From NCBI RefSeq assembly GCF_001696455.1, contig NZ_MAUJ01000001.1, positions 1,488,001-1,552,000 of the forward strand: DNA of 64,000 bases, read 5' to 3'. Made by a program: the position numbers and the translations under genes. Origin of the DNA: Pseudoalteromonas luteoviolacea. GTDB lineage: Bacteria; Pseudomonadota; Gammaproteobacteria; Enterobacterales; Alteromonadaceae. Positions within the stretch are counted from its first letter, which is position 1; the number at the start of each line of letters is the position of its first letter. This document shows, piece by piece, positions 47,196 through 56,156 of this stretch. The notes below the pieces were generated by a model that saw nothing but the letters and a program-made list of their open reading frames with translations, had not been told where the DNA came from and ran no database searches.

Positions 47196-48602
47196 TCAAA
47201 CACTGTTTACATCTGGGTCCAGTTTAGCCGCGCTGCCGCTTAAACTACTCAGCCAAGTGTCTAATTTGGATGGCACCAAATTCATATCTTGCGCATGCTC
47301 TTTACGCCTTATTGCGTTTCTAATCGCATATGCACCAATACTTCTAAATGGTTCAGCAGGAAATTTGGCTAGCTTGCCATTTACTAATGCACATTGGCTC
47401 CAACAGTCTTGCTGATTGGCTATCAAAGATGAAAGGATTTTCCCTCCTAAGTATGATTGCACAACACCATTGCCAGAATAGCCACTACCATAAAATACAT
47501 TTTTCTTTCCTTTGAGTAGGCCAAAAAATGGCATACCTGAAACGCTGCGATCAGATGGGCCCGTCCATGTTCGCTCGATAGGTAAAGGGGTATCAAAAAA
47601 GTGCGCGAGTGAACGGTGTAAAATATCTAAATAACGGCTCGGTGCATCAAAACGAGCCTGTACTTGATTCGCAAAACTAAAATAGTTACCTCCCTTACCT
47701 AGCATTAATCTGCCTTCAGAGGTCGTACGATAATAATTGACAAAAATCCTCGCATCTATGACAGGCGCGCCATGCACAAGTTTGAGTTGTTCAAGCAATT
47801 CAGGCATTGGTTTAGAAATCACCATATCACTTGACACTAAAACAACATGTCGAGAGAACTCTGAGCGCAGAGAAGGCAGCCACGCATTGACGGCAAACGT
47901 CAGGCTAGTAGCGCGAATCTTGACGCCCTGTTTGGTTGAGATAGTGACAATCTCGCCGTCTACATGTGACTGATAAGCTGTTTTTTCAAACACACGTACA
48001 CCAAGTTTAAGCGCGACATTTCTGAGCCCACGCACTAACTTTGCGGGTTGTACACTGCCGGCATGCGGGCTATAAATTGCATGTAAATTGGTCTCAGACC
48101 CGGTTGCTCGCAAGCCTTCTTTATCAACTGCTTGCCAATTGTTGAGATCATGTTTTTCAAGTAATGAAACGACCGGAGCTAGGCTCTCAATTTGCGCTTG
48201 ATTGGACGCCGTGTAATACGTCCCGTCCACTCGGCAATCACACTCAATAGCGTGACGATCGGCAAACCGTTTAATTTCATGCACCGCCTGCTCTGAGCTT
48301 TGTACCAAAAAGCACGCTTGATCTAGGCCGAACTGCTTTACCAAACTGGCAAACTTGGTTGACCACGTCAGCATGGCCCCACCATTTCTACCTGATGCGC
48401 CTTGCCCACATAGATCTTTTTCTATCACCGTAACATCCAACTCTGGCGCTCGTTGCTTCAACATAATCGCCGTCCAAAGCCCTGTAAAACCGCCACCAAT
48501 AATACAAGCGCCGGTTTCTAAGTTATGCGTTAGCGGCTTCGCTGAGACGATATCTGTCTCAGCAATTGCGTCATCAAACCAAAATGGCTGGAAGCGCTTC
48601 AT
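47196..48602 (-). CDS. FAD-dependent oxidoreductase of the DAO family, phosphonate-linked
   Basis: 468 residues. The Rossmann loop is IIGGGFTGLW (Gly36-Gly41), then the FAD ribose-binding EKDLCGQGASGRNGG and a C-terminal GYSGNGVVQSYLGGK, as in D-amino-acid/glycine oxidase-type flavoproteins. It follows phnX with a 4-base overlap (ATGA), so the product likely makes or handles the same aldehyde: oxidative deamination of AEP or of an N-alkyl AEP to phosphonoacetaldehyde, as reported for some phosphonate-linked flavin enzymes (PbfC/PbfD type). The exact subfamily was not established here. Confidence 0.85.
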   Translation of the reverse strand: MKRFQPFWFDDAIAETDIVSAKPLTHNLETGACIIGGGFTGLWTAIMLKQRAPELDVTVIEKDLCGQGASGRNGGAMLTWSTKFASLVKQFGLDQACFLVQSSEQAVHEIKRFADRHAIECDCRVDGTYYTASNQAQIESLAPVVSLLEKHDLNNWQAVDKEGLRATGSETNLHAIYSPHAGSVQPAKLVRGLRNVALKLGVRVFEKTAYQSHVDGEIVTISTKQGVKIRATSLTFAVNAWLPSLRSEFSRHVVLVSSDMVISKPMPELLEQLKLVHGAPVIDARIFVNYYRTTSEGRLMLGKGGNYFSFANQVQARFDAPSRYLDILHRSLAHFFDTPLPIERTWTGPSDRSVSGMPFFGLLKGKKNVFYGSGYSGNGVVQSYLGGKILSSLIANQQDCWSQCALVNGKLAKFPAEPFRSIGAYAIRNAIRRKEHAQDMNLVPSKLDTWLSSLSGSAAKLDPDVNSV

Positions 48603-49408
48603 GGGCGCTCCCCGCGCGCGAGTTTAGATTCAATTTCAACCAAAACCGCTTCTACATCGGCCAATGAATCCACCACATAATGTGCCCCCGCAGCAGACAA
48701 TTGAGTGTAGGCAAGTCCGGTTAACGTCCCTTGCTGCGCGTTATCTAACGTGTGCCATTCTTGCTCACTCAAGCCAATTGCATTGCCAGTTACAGCTACG
48801 CCGATGGTCCACATACCTGCATTTAACCCCTCTGTAATGCCATGCACGGAATCGTCGACTTTTACACACGAAGCCACACGGTTTATCCCTAAGCGCTGGA
48901 TATTTTCTAATGCCATCCAAGGGCCCGGACGAGAACCTGCAACACATTCATCACTTGCAACCACACAATCAGGCACGTAACCATATTCAGCCGCAGCAGG
49001 CACCAAGACATCCATCACGGGTTTTGGATAGCCAGAACAACTACCAATTTTCACGCCTTGAGCTTGAAGTCTATGTATCACTTCCAACACACCTTTAATG
49101 GGCTCTGCCCGCTCTGCAACTTTCGCTATTTGCAAAGGCATAAAAGTTTCATATATATGGTCAACATCTTGACTCGATGGTTGACGTCCGAATTGAGCCA
49201 GCCAACGAGCGGCTATTGCTGGCGTATTGAGTAGCGTATTAATATGATCCCACTTTCCCATACCCATGGGCCCACGAGCTTCATGCAGCGAGATATCAAA
49301 ATCAAAGCCACGTTTAAATGCTTCAACAAAAATACTGGTTGGTGCAATGGAGCCGTAATCCACAACTGTGCCTGCCCAGTCTAAAATAAGTGCTTCTATA
49401 TGTTTCAT
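48599..49408 (-). CDS. phnX: Phosphonoacetaldehyde hydrolase
   Basis: 269 residues, HAD superfamily. Splits the C-P bond of phosphonoacetaldehyde to acetaldehyde and phosphate. Nucleophile Asp10 in LILDWAGTVVD; Schiff-base Lys52 in GMGKWDHI, the feature separating PhnX from other HAD phosphatases; KIGSCSGYPKPVMD and KVDDSVHGI hold the remaining HAD motifs. Length is usual for PhnX. SD AGGA. Third gene of the phosphonate operon. Confidence 0.95.
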   Translation of the reverse strand: MKHIEALILDWAGTVVDYGSIAPTSIFVEAFKRGFDFDISLHEARGPMGMGKWDHINTLLNTPAIAARWLAQFGRQPSSQDVDHIYETFMPLQIAKVAERAEPIKGVLEVIHRLQAQGVKIGSCSGYPKPVMDVLVPAAAEYGYVPDCVVASDECVAGSRPGPWMALENIQRLGINRVASCVKVDDSVHGITEGLNAGMWTIGVAVTGNAIGLSEQEWHTLDNAQQGTLTGLAYTQLSAAGAHYVVDSLADVEAVLVEIESKLARGERP

Positions 49409-49435
49409 ATTGATTCCTAATAAGTATAAATTCGA

Positions 49436-50767
49436 TTAGCTAGATGCGATTTCAATGTTGCGAGTGGGCGACCATTGCTTGCTGACCAGTGTCGCTTTGA
49501 AGTAAATCAACGCGCTGATAACCAGTACGCCAGCAATGGCCGCAACCCAATAGCACGCAGATATAAAAAATTGCAGCCAGGACAGGTCAGGTGTTGCAAA
49601 CGTTTTGTACAATAAAATTCCTACAGAACCGATGTACCCCGCTGAATCTGCGAGGTAAATTAAAAAACCCGCATTGGCGCTCGACCCCACAGCAGAGATC
49701 AGTCGGTCAAACAAAAAACAGTTATATGGGATGTAACTGATATACAAACCTGCACCGAGTAAGACCATCCATGCTTTAGAAGACAGCCACTGAGATTCAT
49801 ATCCGTATGTGCTCCCGGCAAGTAGTAAAACCCCAAACAAAATAAAGTAATGATTGGCGAAAAAAGCAGTTCGATTATTTTTAATTAATACCAACGCCGC
49901 CATTGCCAGCAGAACAAAGAATGCAATTCTAATCCCTGCGTAAGCGAAGATAGTGGGCTCATGGCCATAGCCCAGTGCTTGCCAAATTTCAGCCGAAAAG
50001 TTGTCTCGAAAGTCTCGAAAGCCCGTAAAGAGTAAAAAGCTTAAAACTAGCGCTGAAATGCCAAACCAATATCGTTTGAAAAATTGCCATCGCGCTTTGC
50101 CGCTCATAGGCGCGCGTTTTTGTCTGGCTTGTTCATCTTGTGCGGTCGGTTTTGGGATGCTGTTTAAACATAAAACGCTTAAAAACAACAAAGGCAAAAA
50201 TATAGCCCCCGTTGCTGCTGGCATCCATAGCTCTGTGACATTGAGTTCTACCACCAGCCATTGGCCAACCGTTCTAACCAGACCTGACGCCAATATAAAT
50301 GTCACACTCAACACGGCACCAAGAATTTCAGTACTTTTACGCCCCTCCAAGTAACTGAATACCAACCCCCAAATCATGCCCAGTGAAAGGCCATTGATAA
50401 AAAGCCAAAAGACATTCAAACCCGCAGGCGTTAACGCAAACAAAACCAGCGCAAGCTCAGCGCTTAAAATCATACCGATGATCACATACACTCGCCTGTC
50501 TGGCCGCATTTCAGCAATGACTTTTACACCGATAAACTTGGCGCATAAATAGCCAAATACTTGCGCTAATATCAGCGCCACCTTGAAACTCACGAGCCAG
50601 TCCGAGCTGTTATATGCTTCATATGAATTAACAGAAAACGGCTTGCGAAACGCATACATACTAAAGTAAGTTAAAAATGCACTAGATGCCGCAAACAAAA
50701 CGAAACCAATGCCGCTGGCTTTTTCAAGCCAATTAGGTGGTTGCTGCCAAAGGCGAAGATTGATCAT
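49436..50767 (-). CDS. Twelve-helix MFS-like transporter, DUF5690-type, probable phosphonate permease
   Basis: 443 residues from the ATG at 50767 (SD GGAAG); a start 13 codons upstream is possible. About 12 hydrophobic helices; helix 1-2 region FLTYFSMYAFRKPFSVNSYE and helix 4 loop WGLVFSYLEGRKSTEILG are DUF5690-like. Sits between the receptor and phnX genes (gaps 52 and 27 bases), so the best inference is uptake of AEP or a related phosphonate across the inner membrane. No PhnCDE-type ABC importer is present in the window. Confidence 0.82.
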   Translation of the reverse strand: MINLRLWQQPPNWLEKASGIGFVLFAASSAFLTYFSMYAFRKPFSVNSYEAYNSSDWLVSFKVALILAQVFGYLCAKFIGVKVIAEMRPDRRVYVIIGMILSAELALVLFALTPAGLNVFWLFINGLSLGMIWGLVFSYLEGRKSTEILGAVLSVTFILASGLVRTVGQWLVVELNVTELWMPAATGAIFLPLLFLSVLCLNSIPKPTAQDEQARQKRAPMSGKARWQFFKRYWFGISALVLSFLLFTGFRDFRDNFSAEIWQALGYGHEPTIFAYAGIRIAFFVLLAMAALVLIKNNRTAFFANHYFILFGVLLLAGSTYGYESQWLSSKAWMVLLGAGLYISYIPYNCFLFDRLISAVGSSANAGFLIYLADSAGYIGSVGILLYKTFATPDLSWLQFFISACYWVAAIAGVLVISALIYFKATLVSKQWSPTRNIEIASS

Positions 50768-50819
50768 GATACTTCCACTCGTGAAGGCAGGCTTAGCACC
50801 TGCCATATGATATTAAAAA

Positions 50820-53624
50820 CTAGAACTGATAGTTCAGCCCGACCATACCGCGAATACCGTAGTATTCGACTTGCAGAGGACGTCCTTCATTTCCTTGGTA
50901 GTACTCAAGTGGCTCGTCGGTCAGATTGTTCAGCTCTAGGTACACTAGTGCATGCTCGTTAAGTTGATATGACGTAGTAAAATCAACGGTCGTATTCGCG
51001 CCATAATAGATATCTTCTTGCGACGCCGTGCCACCAGTGCCATGCTCATCGATATAGGCCCCCTTGTGGTTAACAGATAATCGGGCAGCAAACAGCGTGT
51101 TATCGTAATAGAGTGTGAAGTTATAAAGTTCATCGGCTTGACCTGGAATTGCAGGGTTGTCACTGCGGCTGAGCCCCGTCATTTCTGAGTCCATAAATGT
51201 GGCGTTACTCATCACTCCAAAGTTTTCTAATTGAGGGGAGATAAATGCCAAGTCTCGATTGAACGCAACTTCAACCCCAGCTACTTTTGCATCGTTACCA
51301 TTTTCTGGGCGATTAATGCTGATCCCGTCAATACCTCGATAAGTATCTTTTCTTGTTGACCAGTAAATTGGGTCTTGAATGTCTTTGTAAAATACACCAG
51401 CAGATAGCAATCCTACGCGTTCGAAGTAGTACTCGACCATTAAGTCTAAATTTGTTGAGAACGTTGGATTGAGGTCCGGGTTTCCGGTTTTAAGCTGTTG
51501 CTCTTGCTCTAAGAACGTCCCCCCCGCCGTCAAGTCCCCAAAGTCGGGGCGGGAAAATGTGCGCGTCAAGGCAAAGCGATAATTGATGTCTTCACTTGCA
51601 CGATAGGTAAGATGAAACGACGGTAAAATAGCCCAGTAATCTTTTGTATGATTGTTGGCTTCAAGTGTTTTGGACTCCTCTAGGTAGGTAAATCCAGATA
51701 CGTCCGTGTCGGTATGGGTTGCTCTAATACCTGCGACAATTTCAATATCTTGATTAAATTGATAAACCCCCATTCCGTATAAAGAAGCATGTGTTTCATT
51801 CACAGTGAAGTTTCGACCCAGTGCCCCGCCATTGTTTACAAGTGCGGACTCGTCTGCAATCAGTTCAAAATTAGATCTATTGCTATTCCAAAACTGCATC
51901 GCATCCTCTGTCGATGCAACGGGTGCGAACAGGGCGTGATAATTCACGGGTAATTCTGACAGATAATCAGTGCGACCCGGTTGATCTGCTAAAGAAAAGC
52001 TATCTAGGGTTGGCACGTCACCACTTGACGCTTTCCAACTATAGAACTCATCCGAAAAGCTTGCTTGCCTTTGCTTATCTCGATATTTCGCTCCGAATTT
52101 AACGGCAAGCGCATTGTCAACTTGCCACTCAAGATCCACATTAACCACAGCTCGGTCTTTCTCATTAACGAAGACTTTGTATAGATTGACCCAAGATAGC
52201 TGACTTTGAGACGGGTCCATTTTGAAGTTTTCAGGTAAGTAAGTACGAATACCGTCCCACGGGTCTTGACCACCATCGACAATATTGTAGGCGTAGTTCT
52301 TACCATTTCCGGCTTGTGTTAAACCTGAAAAGTTCACCTTTTGATCAAAGCGCATCACAAAATAGCTATGGTCTTGTTTATTGGGCTTATTGCCATAGCG
52401 GAATTCATTTTCATAACTGGCAATTTGCCAATTTAGGGTTTTATCAATACCCAAGTCATGGTCACCTCTCAACTCAAACCCTGTCATTTCGGTGATCAAT
52501 TCATCGCGGATATGTTGCAACTCGATGCGGCTTTTATCAAATCGCAAACGATGTTTGTAATGTGTTTCGTCATCAATCAAAGTGCCATATAACGCGCTGG
52601 CGCTAATAGAACCACTATCTAATTCGTATTCTACAGAGCCATTTAAACCAAACGTTTCTCTTGTGCCTGTATAGTCTCTAAGTTCTAAGCGGTAAATTCC
52701 GTAGTTTTCTTCCTCTCCTCGTCTGCGTGCTTCGAAATTATCTGTCGCCCAGTCGCGCTTCCAAGCTGTCGCATTGATTATAAAACCAAGCTTGTCATCG
52801 AGCAGCCGGTCGCCGTAAATCACATTCGCCGAGTAATTATTTCCTTCAGCGAGCTCATTCTGACCGACACCCACATTCGTCTTCAAAATGAACTCATCAG
52901 CCCCCTTTTTGGTGATAAAATTGACATTACCGCCAATTGCATCGCCCTCCATATCTGGTGTAATTGCCTTAGATACCTCGACGAACTCAATTAATTCACT
53001 CGGGAAAAAGTCAAATGCGGTTGCTCGACTCGTTGTTTCTTCTTCTGCTGTTGGCAACCGGTTACCGTTTAAACTTGTAGAGCTCCACTGTGCCGGAAGC
53101 CCTCTAACTGCGACAAAGCGACCTTCCCCTTGGTCTCTTTCAATAGACACACCTGGGATCCGCTGCACAGCTTCCGCCGCATTTCTGTCAGGCAACTTAC
53201 CTATGCCATCCGCAGCAATGACACTCTTTATACTTAACGCATTCTTCTGAGTATTAGCCGCGGCCATTTCACCTCTAAAAATTTGTCCAACACTCACGAC
53301 TTCTTCAATCGTTTGACTACTATTGAGAATAATGGGCTCAAGCATCACTACTTTGCCATCAACCACTTCAACCTCTACCTCTGCGTCTCCATAGCCAATG
53401 TAAGACACTACCAAGGTATATCGACCACGACTCAGCTTTGATAACGAAAACTCACCGCGATAGTCCGTCACTGTAGAGAATTCGCTTCCCTTTACGCGCA
53501 CAGTTGCTCCCGATAAACTTGTATGTGGGTCTGCAACTACCCCGACTAATTTGCCGCTTGAGGCATATACACTTGCACTACTAGCCAAAACTATCGCTGC
53601 CGCGATTTGTGTTAGTTTACTCAT
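50820..53624 (-). CDS. TonB-dependent receptor, first gene of the phosphonate operon
   Basis: 934 residues. Signal peptide to ~21, a carboxypeptidase-regulatory-like domain (GKLVGVVADPHTSLSGATVRV) at 22-95, then a plug domain (KLPDRNAAEAVQRIPGVSIERD) and a barrel ending MVGLNYQF. This is the large receptor type with the N-terminal CarbopepD-like extension usual for carbohydrate or other nutrients, rather than siderophores. A PhnR-type operator lies 32-43 bases upstream, and the downstream genes are all phosphonate genes, so it is predicted to import a phosphonate too large or scarce for porins. Confidence 0.9.
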   Translation of the reverse strand: MSKLTQIAAAIVLASSASVYASSGKLVGVVADPHTSLSGATVRVKGSEFSTVTDYRGEFSLSKLSRGRYTLVVSYIGYGDAEVEVEVVDGKVVMLEPIILNSSQTIEEVVSVGQIFRGEMAAANTQKNALSIKSVIAADGIGKLPDRNAAEAVQRIPGVSIERDQGEGRFVAVRGLPAQWSSTSLNGNRLPTAEEETTSRATAFDFFPSELIEFVEVSKAITPDMEGDAIGGNVNFITKKGADEFILKTNVGVGQNELAEGNNYSANVIYGDRLLDDKLGFIINATAWKRDWATDNFEARRRGEEENYGIYRLELRDYTGTRETFGLNGSVEYELDSGSISASALYGTLIDDETHYKHRLRFDKSRIELQHIRDELITEMTGFELRGDHDLGIDKTLNWQIASYENEFRYGNKPNKQDHSYFVMRFDQKVNFSGLTQAGNGKNYAYNIVDGGQDPWDGIRTYLPENFKMDPSQSQLSWVNLYKVFVNEKDRAVVNVDLEWQVDNALAVKFGAKYRDKQRQASFSDEFYSWKASSGDVPTLDSFSLADQPGRTDYLSELPVNYHALFAPVASTEDAMQFWNSNRSNFELIADESALVNNGGALGRNFTVNETHASLYGMGVYQFNQDIEIVAGIRATHTDTDVSGFTYLEESKTLEANNHTKDYWAILPSFHLTYRASEDINYRFALTRTFSRPDFGDLTAGGTFLEQEQQLKTGNPDLNPTFSTNLDLMVEYYFERVGLLSAGVFYKDIQDPIYWSTRKDTYRGIDGISINRPENGNDAKVAGVEVAFNRDLAFISPQLENFGVMSNATFMDSEMTGLSRSDNPAIPGQADELYNFTLYYDNTLFAARLSVNHKGAYIDEHGTGGTASQEDIYYGANTTVDFTTSYQLNEHALVYLELNNLTDEPLEYYQGNEGRPLQVEYYGIRGMVGLNYQF

Positions 53625-53655
53625 TGCTTTTATCTCAAATGTTGGGTTTCTTTTC

Positions 53656-53667
53656 TGGTCTAGACCA
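53656..53667 (-). promoter_or_regulatory. PhnR/GntR-type operator of the phosphonate operon
   Basis: TGGTCTAGACCA, a perfect 12-bp palindrome 32 bases upstream of the receptor ATG. Equal to the DasR-type site and one base from the phnW site at 37055-37066. A possible half Pho-box (CCGTCAC on the minus strand, near 53708) lies further upstream. Confidence 0.75.
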
Positions 53668-53817
53668 ATTTATTGCAGATAGAGTAATGGTGGTTTTTTA
53701 CACTGGCGTGACGGTTTGGTTAAAGCTTGGTTTAAGGAAAAAGACGAAACCTGTCTTTTGATAAGATAGCGCTGTATATATTGGTAAGCAGCGCTTATTT
53801 AAACAACTGTACAACTG

Positions 53818-54894
53818 TCAGAGTGACAAGCTTGCTTGAACGGCGTCCACAAGCTCTCGTGACCAAACACCGTCACTGTTACCATTTGTAAAATAGACAA
53901 TGATGTAGGCATCATCCAAGTTATCTTTGAATAAGATCCTTACTCGGCTTAATGCACCGCCATCGTGACCCACCTCCTGAAACTGCCAATTACGGCCATA
54001 ATCCCAGCCAGAGGCGAAATAGCTGATGTTTCCGTCACGCAGGCGGTAAGGCTTAAAATACTGTTGCAATTGGGTTTGCTCTATTAGTTTTCCATTAGCC
54101 ACTGCAGATAAAAACCTGCCAATGTCATCGAGGCTACTGTAATAGCCGCCATGCACAGCACTATAGTCAGGCCATTGAATAAACTCGGATTCAACCAGTT
54201 TTCCAGCGCTCACATGGTAAGTTTTCACAGCATTGAGATGGCTTTGAGGGTGCTGTAGCCGCAACGTGTTTTTCATTGCAAGCGGATTGAAGATGCGCTG
54301 TTCAACAAGCGCTTCATAGCTATGCCCTGAAACTGACTCTAATAAAGCCGCTAGTACTAAATAATTTGTTTGTGTATATCGGATCTTTGCCCCAGGGGCA
54401 AAACGCACAGGCTTAGCCTTTAGCTGTTCAAATGTCTCTTTTTTATTTGCAGCAAAAACAAATTTACTGACTTCACGGTCAAAGTACTCGGGTATACCTG
54501 AGGCGTGATTCAAAAAGGCACTAATAGGAATATTATGCCATTGTCTTGGTAAGCCTCGTACATAGAGAGATGCGGGCTTGTCGAGTGAGATTTTCTGCTC
54601 TTGTGCAAGTTGCAAAACCAAAATACTGGCAAACAACTTACTTATGGAATGAATGGGAAATAAACTGTCTTCGGTAAGTGAGTGCTCTTTTTTGAACAAC
54701 TCACTACTGTGTATGCCCTTGAACAACTCTTTGTCTTTATGCAAGACCAAAAGCCCTTGAGCCGGTATTTGATGCTGTTGCTCATGCTGAGCAAGTAATA
54801 CCTTCAACTTCTCTGCATCACTGCGCTCATCAAAGAAATTACACCCTGACAAAGTGAGTACACACAACGAAACTTGAGTGATTATTCTAAACAT
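53818..54894 (-). CDS. Serine hydrolase, class C beta-lactamase-like lipoprotein
   Basis: 358 residues from ATG 54894; a TTG seven codons earlier was rejected. Lipobox LSGC (Cys18). Nucleophile S-x-x-K is SISK (Ser83, Lys86), in the HSISKLFAS context. YTQTNY supplies the Tyr and GHDGGAL the C-terminal motif. The family contains esterases and D-aminopeptidases; substrate unknown. Paralogue in type, not close sequence, of the hydrolase at 16.8 kb. Confidence 0.88.
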   Translation of the reverse strand: MFRIITQVSLCVLTLSGCNFFDERSDAEKLKVLLAQHEQQHQIPAQGLLVLHKDKELFKGIHSSELFKKEHSLTEDSLFPIHSISKLFASILVLQLAQEQKISLDKPASLYVRGLPRQWHNIPISAFLNHASGIPEYFDREVSKFVFAANKKETFEQLKAKPVRFAPGAKIRYTQTNYLVLAALLESVSGHSYEALVEQRIFNPLAMKNTLRLQHPQSHLNAVKTYHVSAGKLVESEFIQWPDYSAVHGGYYSSLDDIGRFLSAVANGKLIEQTQLQQYFKPYRLRDGNISYFASGWDYGRNWQFQEVGHDGGALSRVRILFKDNLDDAYIIVYFTNGNSDGVWSRELVDAVQASLSL

Positions 54895-55194
54895 CGACGA
54901 CTCTTTTATTGGCAACTCTACCGATAACCTCCAGAAAAATCTAGAGTTACCGATTATTTAGCCCACTTAAATTACACAGTTTATATGAATAATTATCTAG
55001 TCTAGCTGCTTTCTCCCACTTTAAATAGTCGTGAATCAGCTACTCCATTTAGCACCTGTGTGATATTCCCATGCCTTGTGTTGATGTTTAGTCCACTTTA
55101 GAAACATCTATTAATGGAATTTAGCTATCCAATAGTTATTTCCTAATTTTTGAAGTAACCTCAACAAAGACTGAAAATGCCCAAGGAACGCCAT

Positions 55195-55713
55195 ATGGCA
55201 AACATAAAATGGACTCAACGCACTTTGACGCATAAAGACGCTATTCTTTATGCAGTACTAACCTGCTCAGCGATGCTAATTACTGCTACCATCATTTGGG
55301 TAAAAACGCCGAACTTCCGTCCTTTAATAGACGATCTTCGCCTGGTAGACGCGGTAAAAATCGCCGATGTCTTAGACATGCACAAAATTGCTTATTACGC
55401 TGATGTAAAAAGCCACATGCTGTACATAGATGAACAACATACTCAAAATGCACGACTTGCACTTACCCGCGCAGGTTTTGTGATTGAGTACCCTAAGCAT
55501 GCGTCATTTAGCGCTTTGCCAAAAGCCTGTGCAGAACTCGAATCACAGTTTGGTCAAACTGCAAAAATACCTATTTGGCAGCAATCTTGGTTTATGTCTG
55601 TACTGCGGCTAATTATGGGTACGCTCATTATTATTATATTTATTGTTGCCGTTGTTCGCCCTGCTCTGAGAGCACTTATTTACGGCACAGTACCAAATGA
55701 ACAACACAAATAG
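55195..55713 (+). CDS. Orphan miniature FliF/YscJ-like ring protein
   Basis: 172 residues from the ATG at 55195, which has AAGGA seven bases upstream (an earlier ATG, six codons up, was rejected). TM1 at ~16-35; a YscJ/FliF ring-building-type domain at ~38-100 (RPLIDDLRLVDAVKIADVL, KIAYYADVKSHMLYIDEQ, ARLALTRAGF); TM2 at ~134-154 followed by VVRPALRAL, as after FliF's second helix. FliF proper is about 550 residues and lies in a flagellar operon; no flagellar gene is nearby. Role unknown. Confidence 0.65.
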   Translation: MANIKWTQRTLTHKDAILYAVLTCSAMLITATIIWVKTPNFRPLIDDLRLVDAVKIADVLDMHKIAYYADVKSHMLYIDEQHTQNARLALTRAGFVIEYPKHASFSALPKACAELESQFGQTAKIPIWQQSWFMSVLRLIMGTLIIIIFIVAVVRPALRALIYGTVPNEQHK

Positions 55714-55750
55714 GCTGCAAAATACTAACATGGGATAATAAACAAACTGG

Positions 55751-56134
55751 ATGCCACACATGGAAAGCACTATTACACAGCAAATTTTTCAGGCAGAACA
55801 AAAGCTAAAAACGGCGATGCTCTGCTCAGATACAGCGTTATTAGCAGAATTATTGGCTGACAATCTCGTGTTTATTAATCATCAAGGCCGGCGCTTATCT
55901 AAACAAGATGACCTTTATTTACACGCCTCAGGCCAACTTTGTATTACAAGCATTGTGTTGGAAGATTTATCCGTTATGACAATGGGCGATATGGCCATTG
56001 TTCACGTTAATGCCGATATTACGGGGGAATATGATGGACAAAATGCAAACGGGCAGTTTGCATTCACGCGAGTTTGGGCTAAACACCGATTAGATTGGCA
56101 AGTCATCAGCGCACAATCAACTCTACGCCCCTAA
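55751..56134 (+). CDS. NTF2-like (DUF4440-type) protein
   Basis: 127 residues; the second Met at 55760 is an equally good start. Compact alpha+beta cone fold: N-terminal helix (FQAEQKLKTAML), then LLADNLVFINHQGRRLSKQD, MGDMAIVHVNADI and a final strand FTRVWAKHRLDWQVIS. These are the marks of DUF4440/SnoaL-like ketosteroid-isomerase relatives. Ligand unknown. Cytoplasmic. Confidence 0.85.
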   Translation: MPHMESTITQQIFQAEQKLKTAMLCSDTALLAELLADNLVFINHQGRRLSKQDDLYLHASGQLCITSIVLEDLSVMTMGDMAIVHVNADITGEYDGQNANGQFAFTRVWAKHRLDWQVISAQSTLRP

Positions 56135-56156
56135 AAAGGGGCTCGTTAAACCCGTA

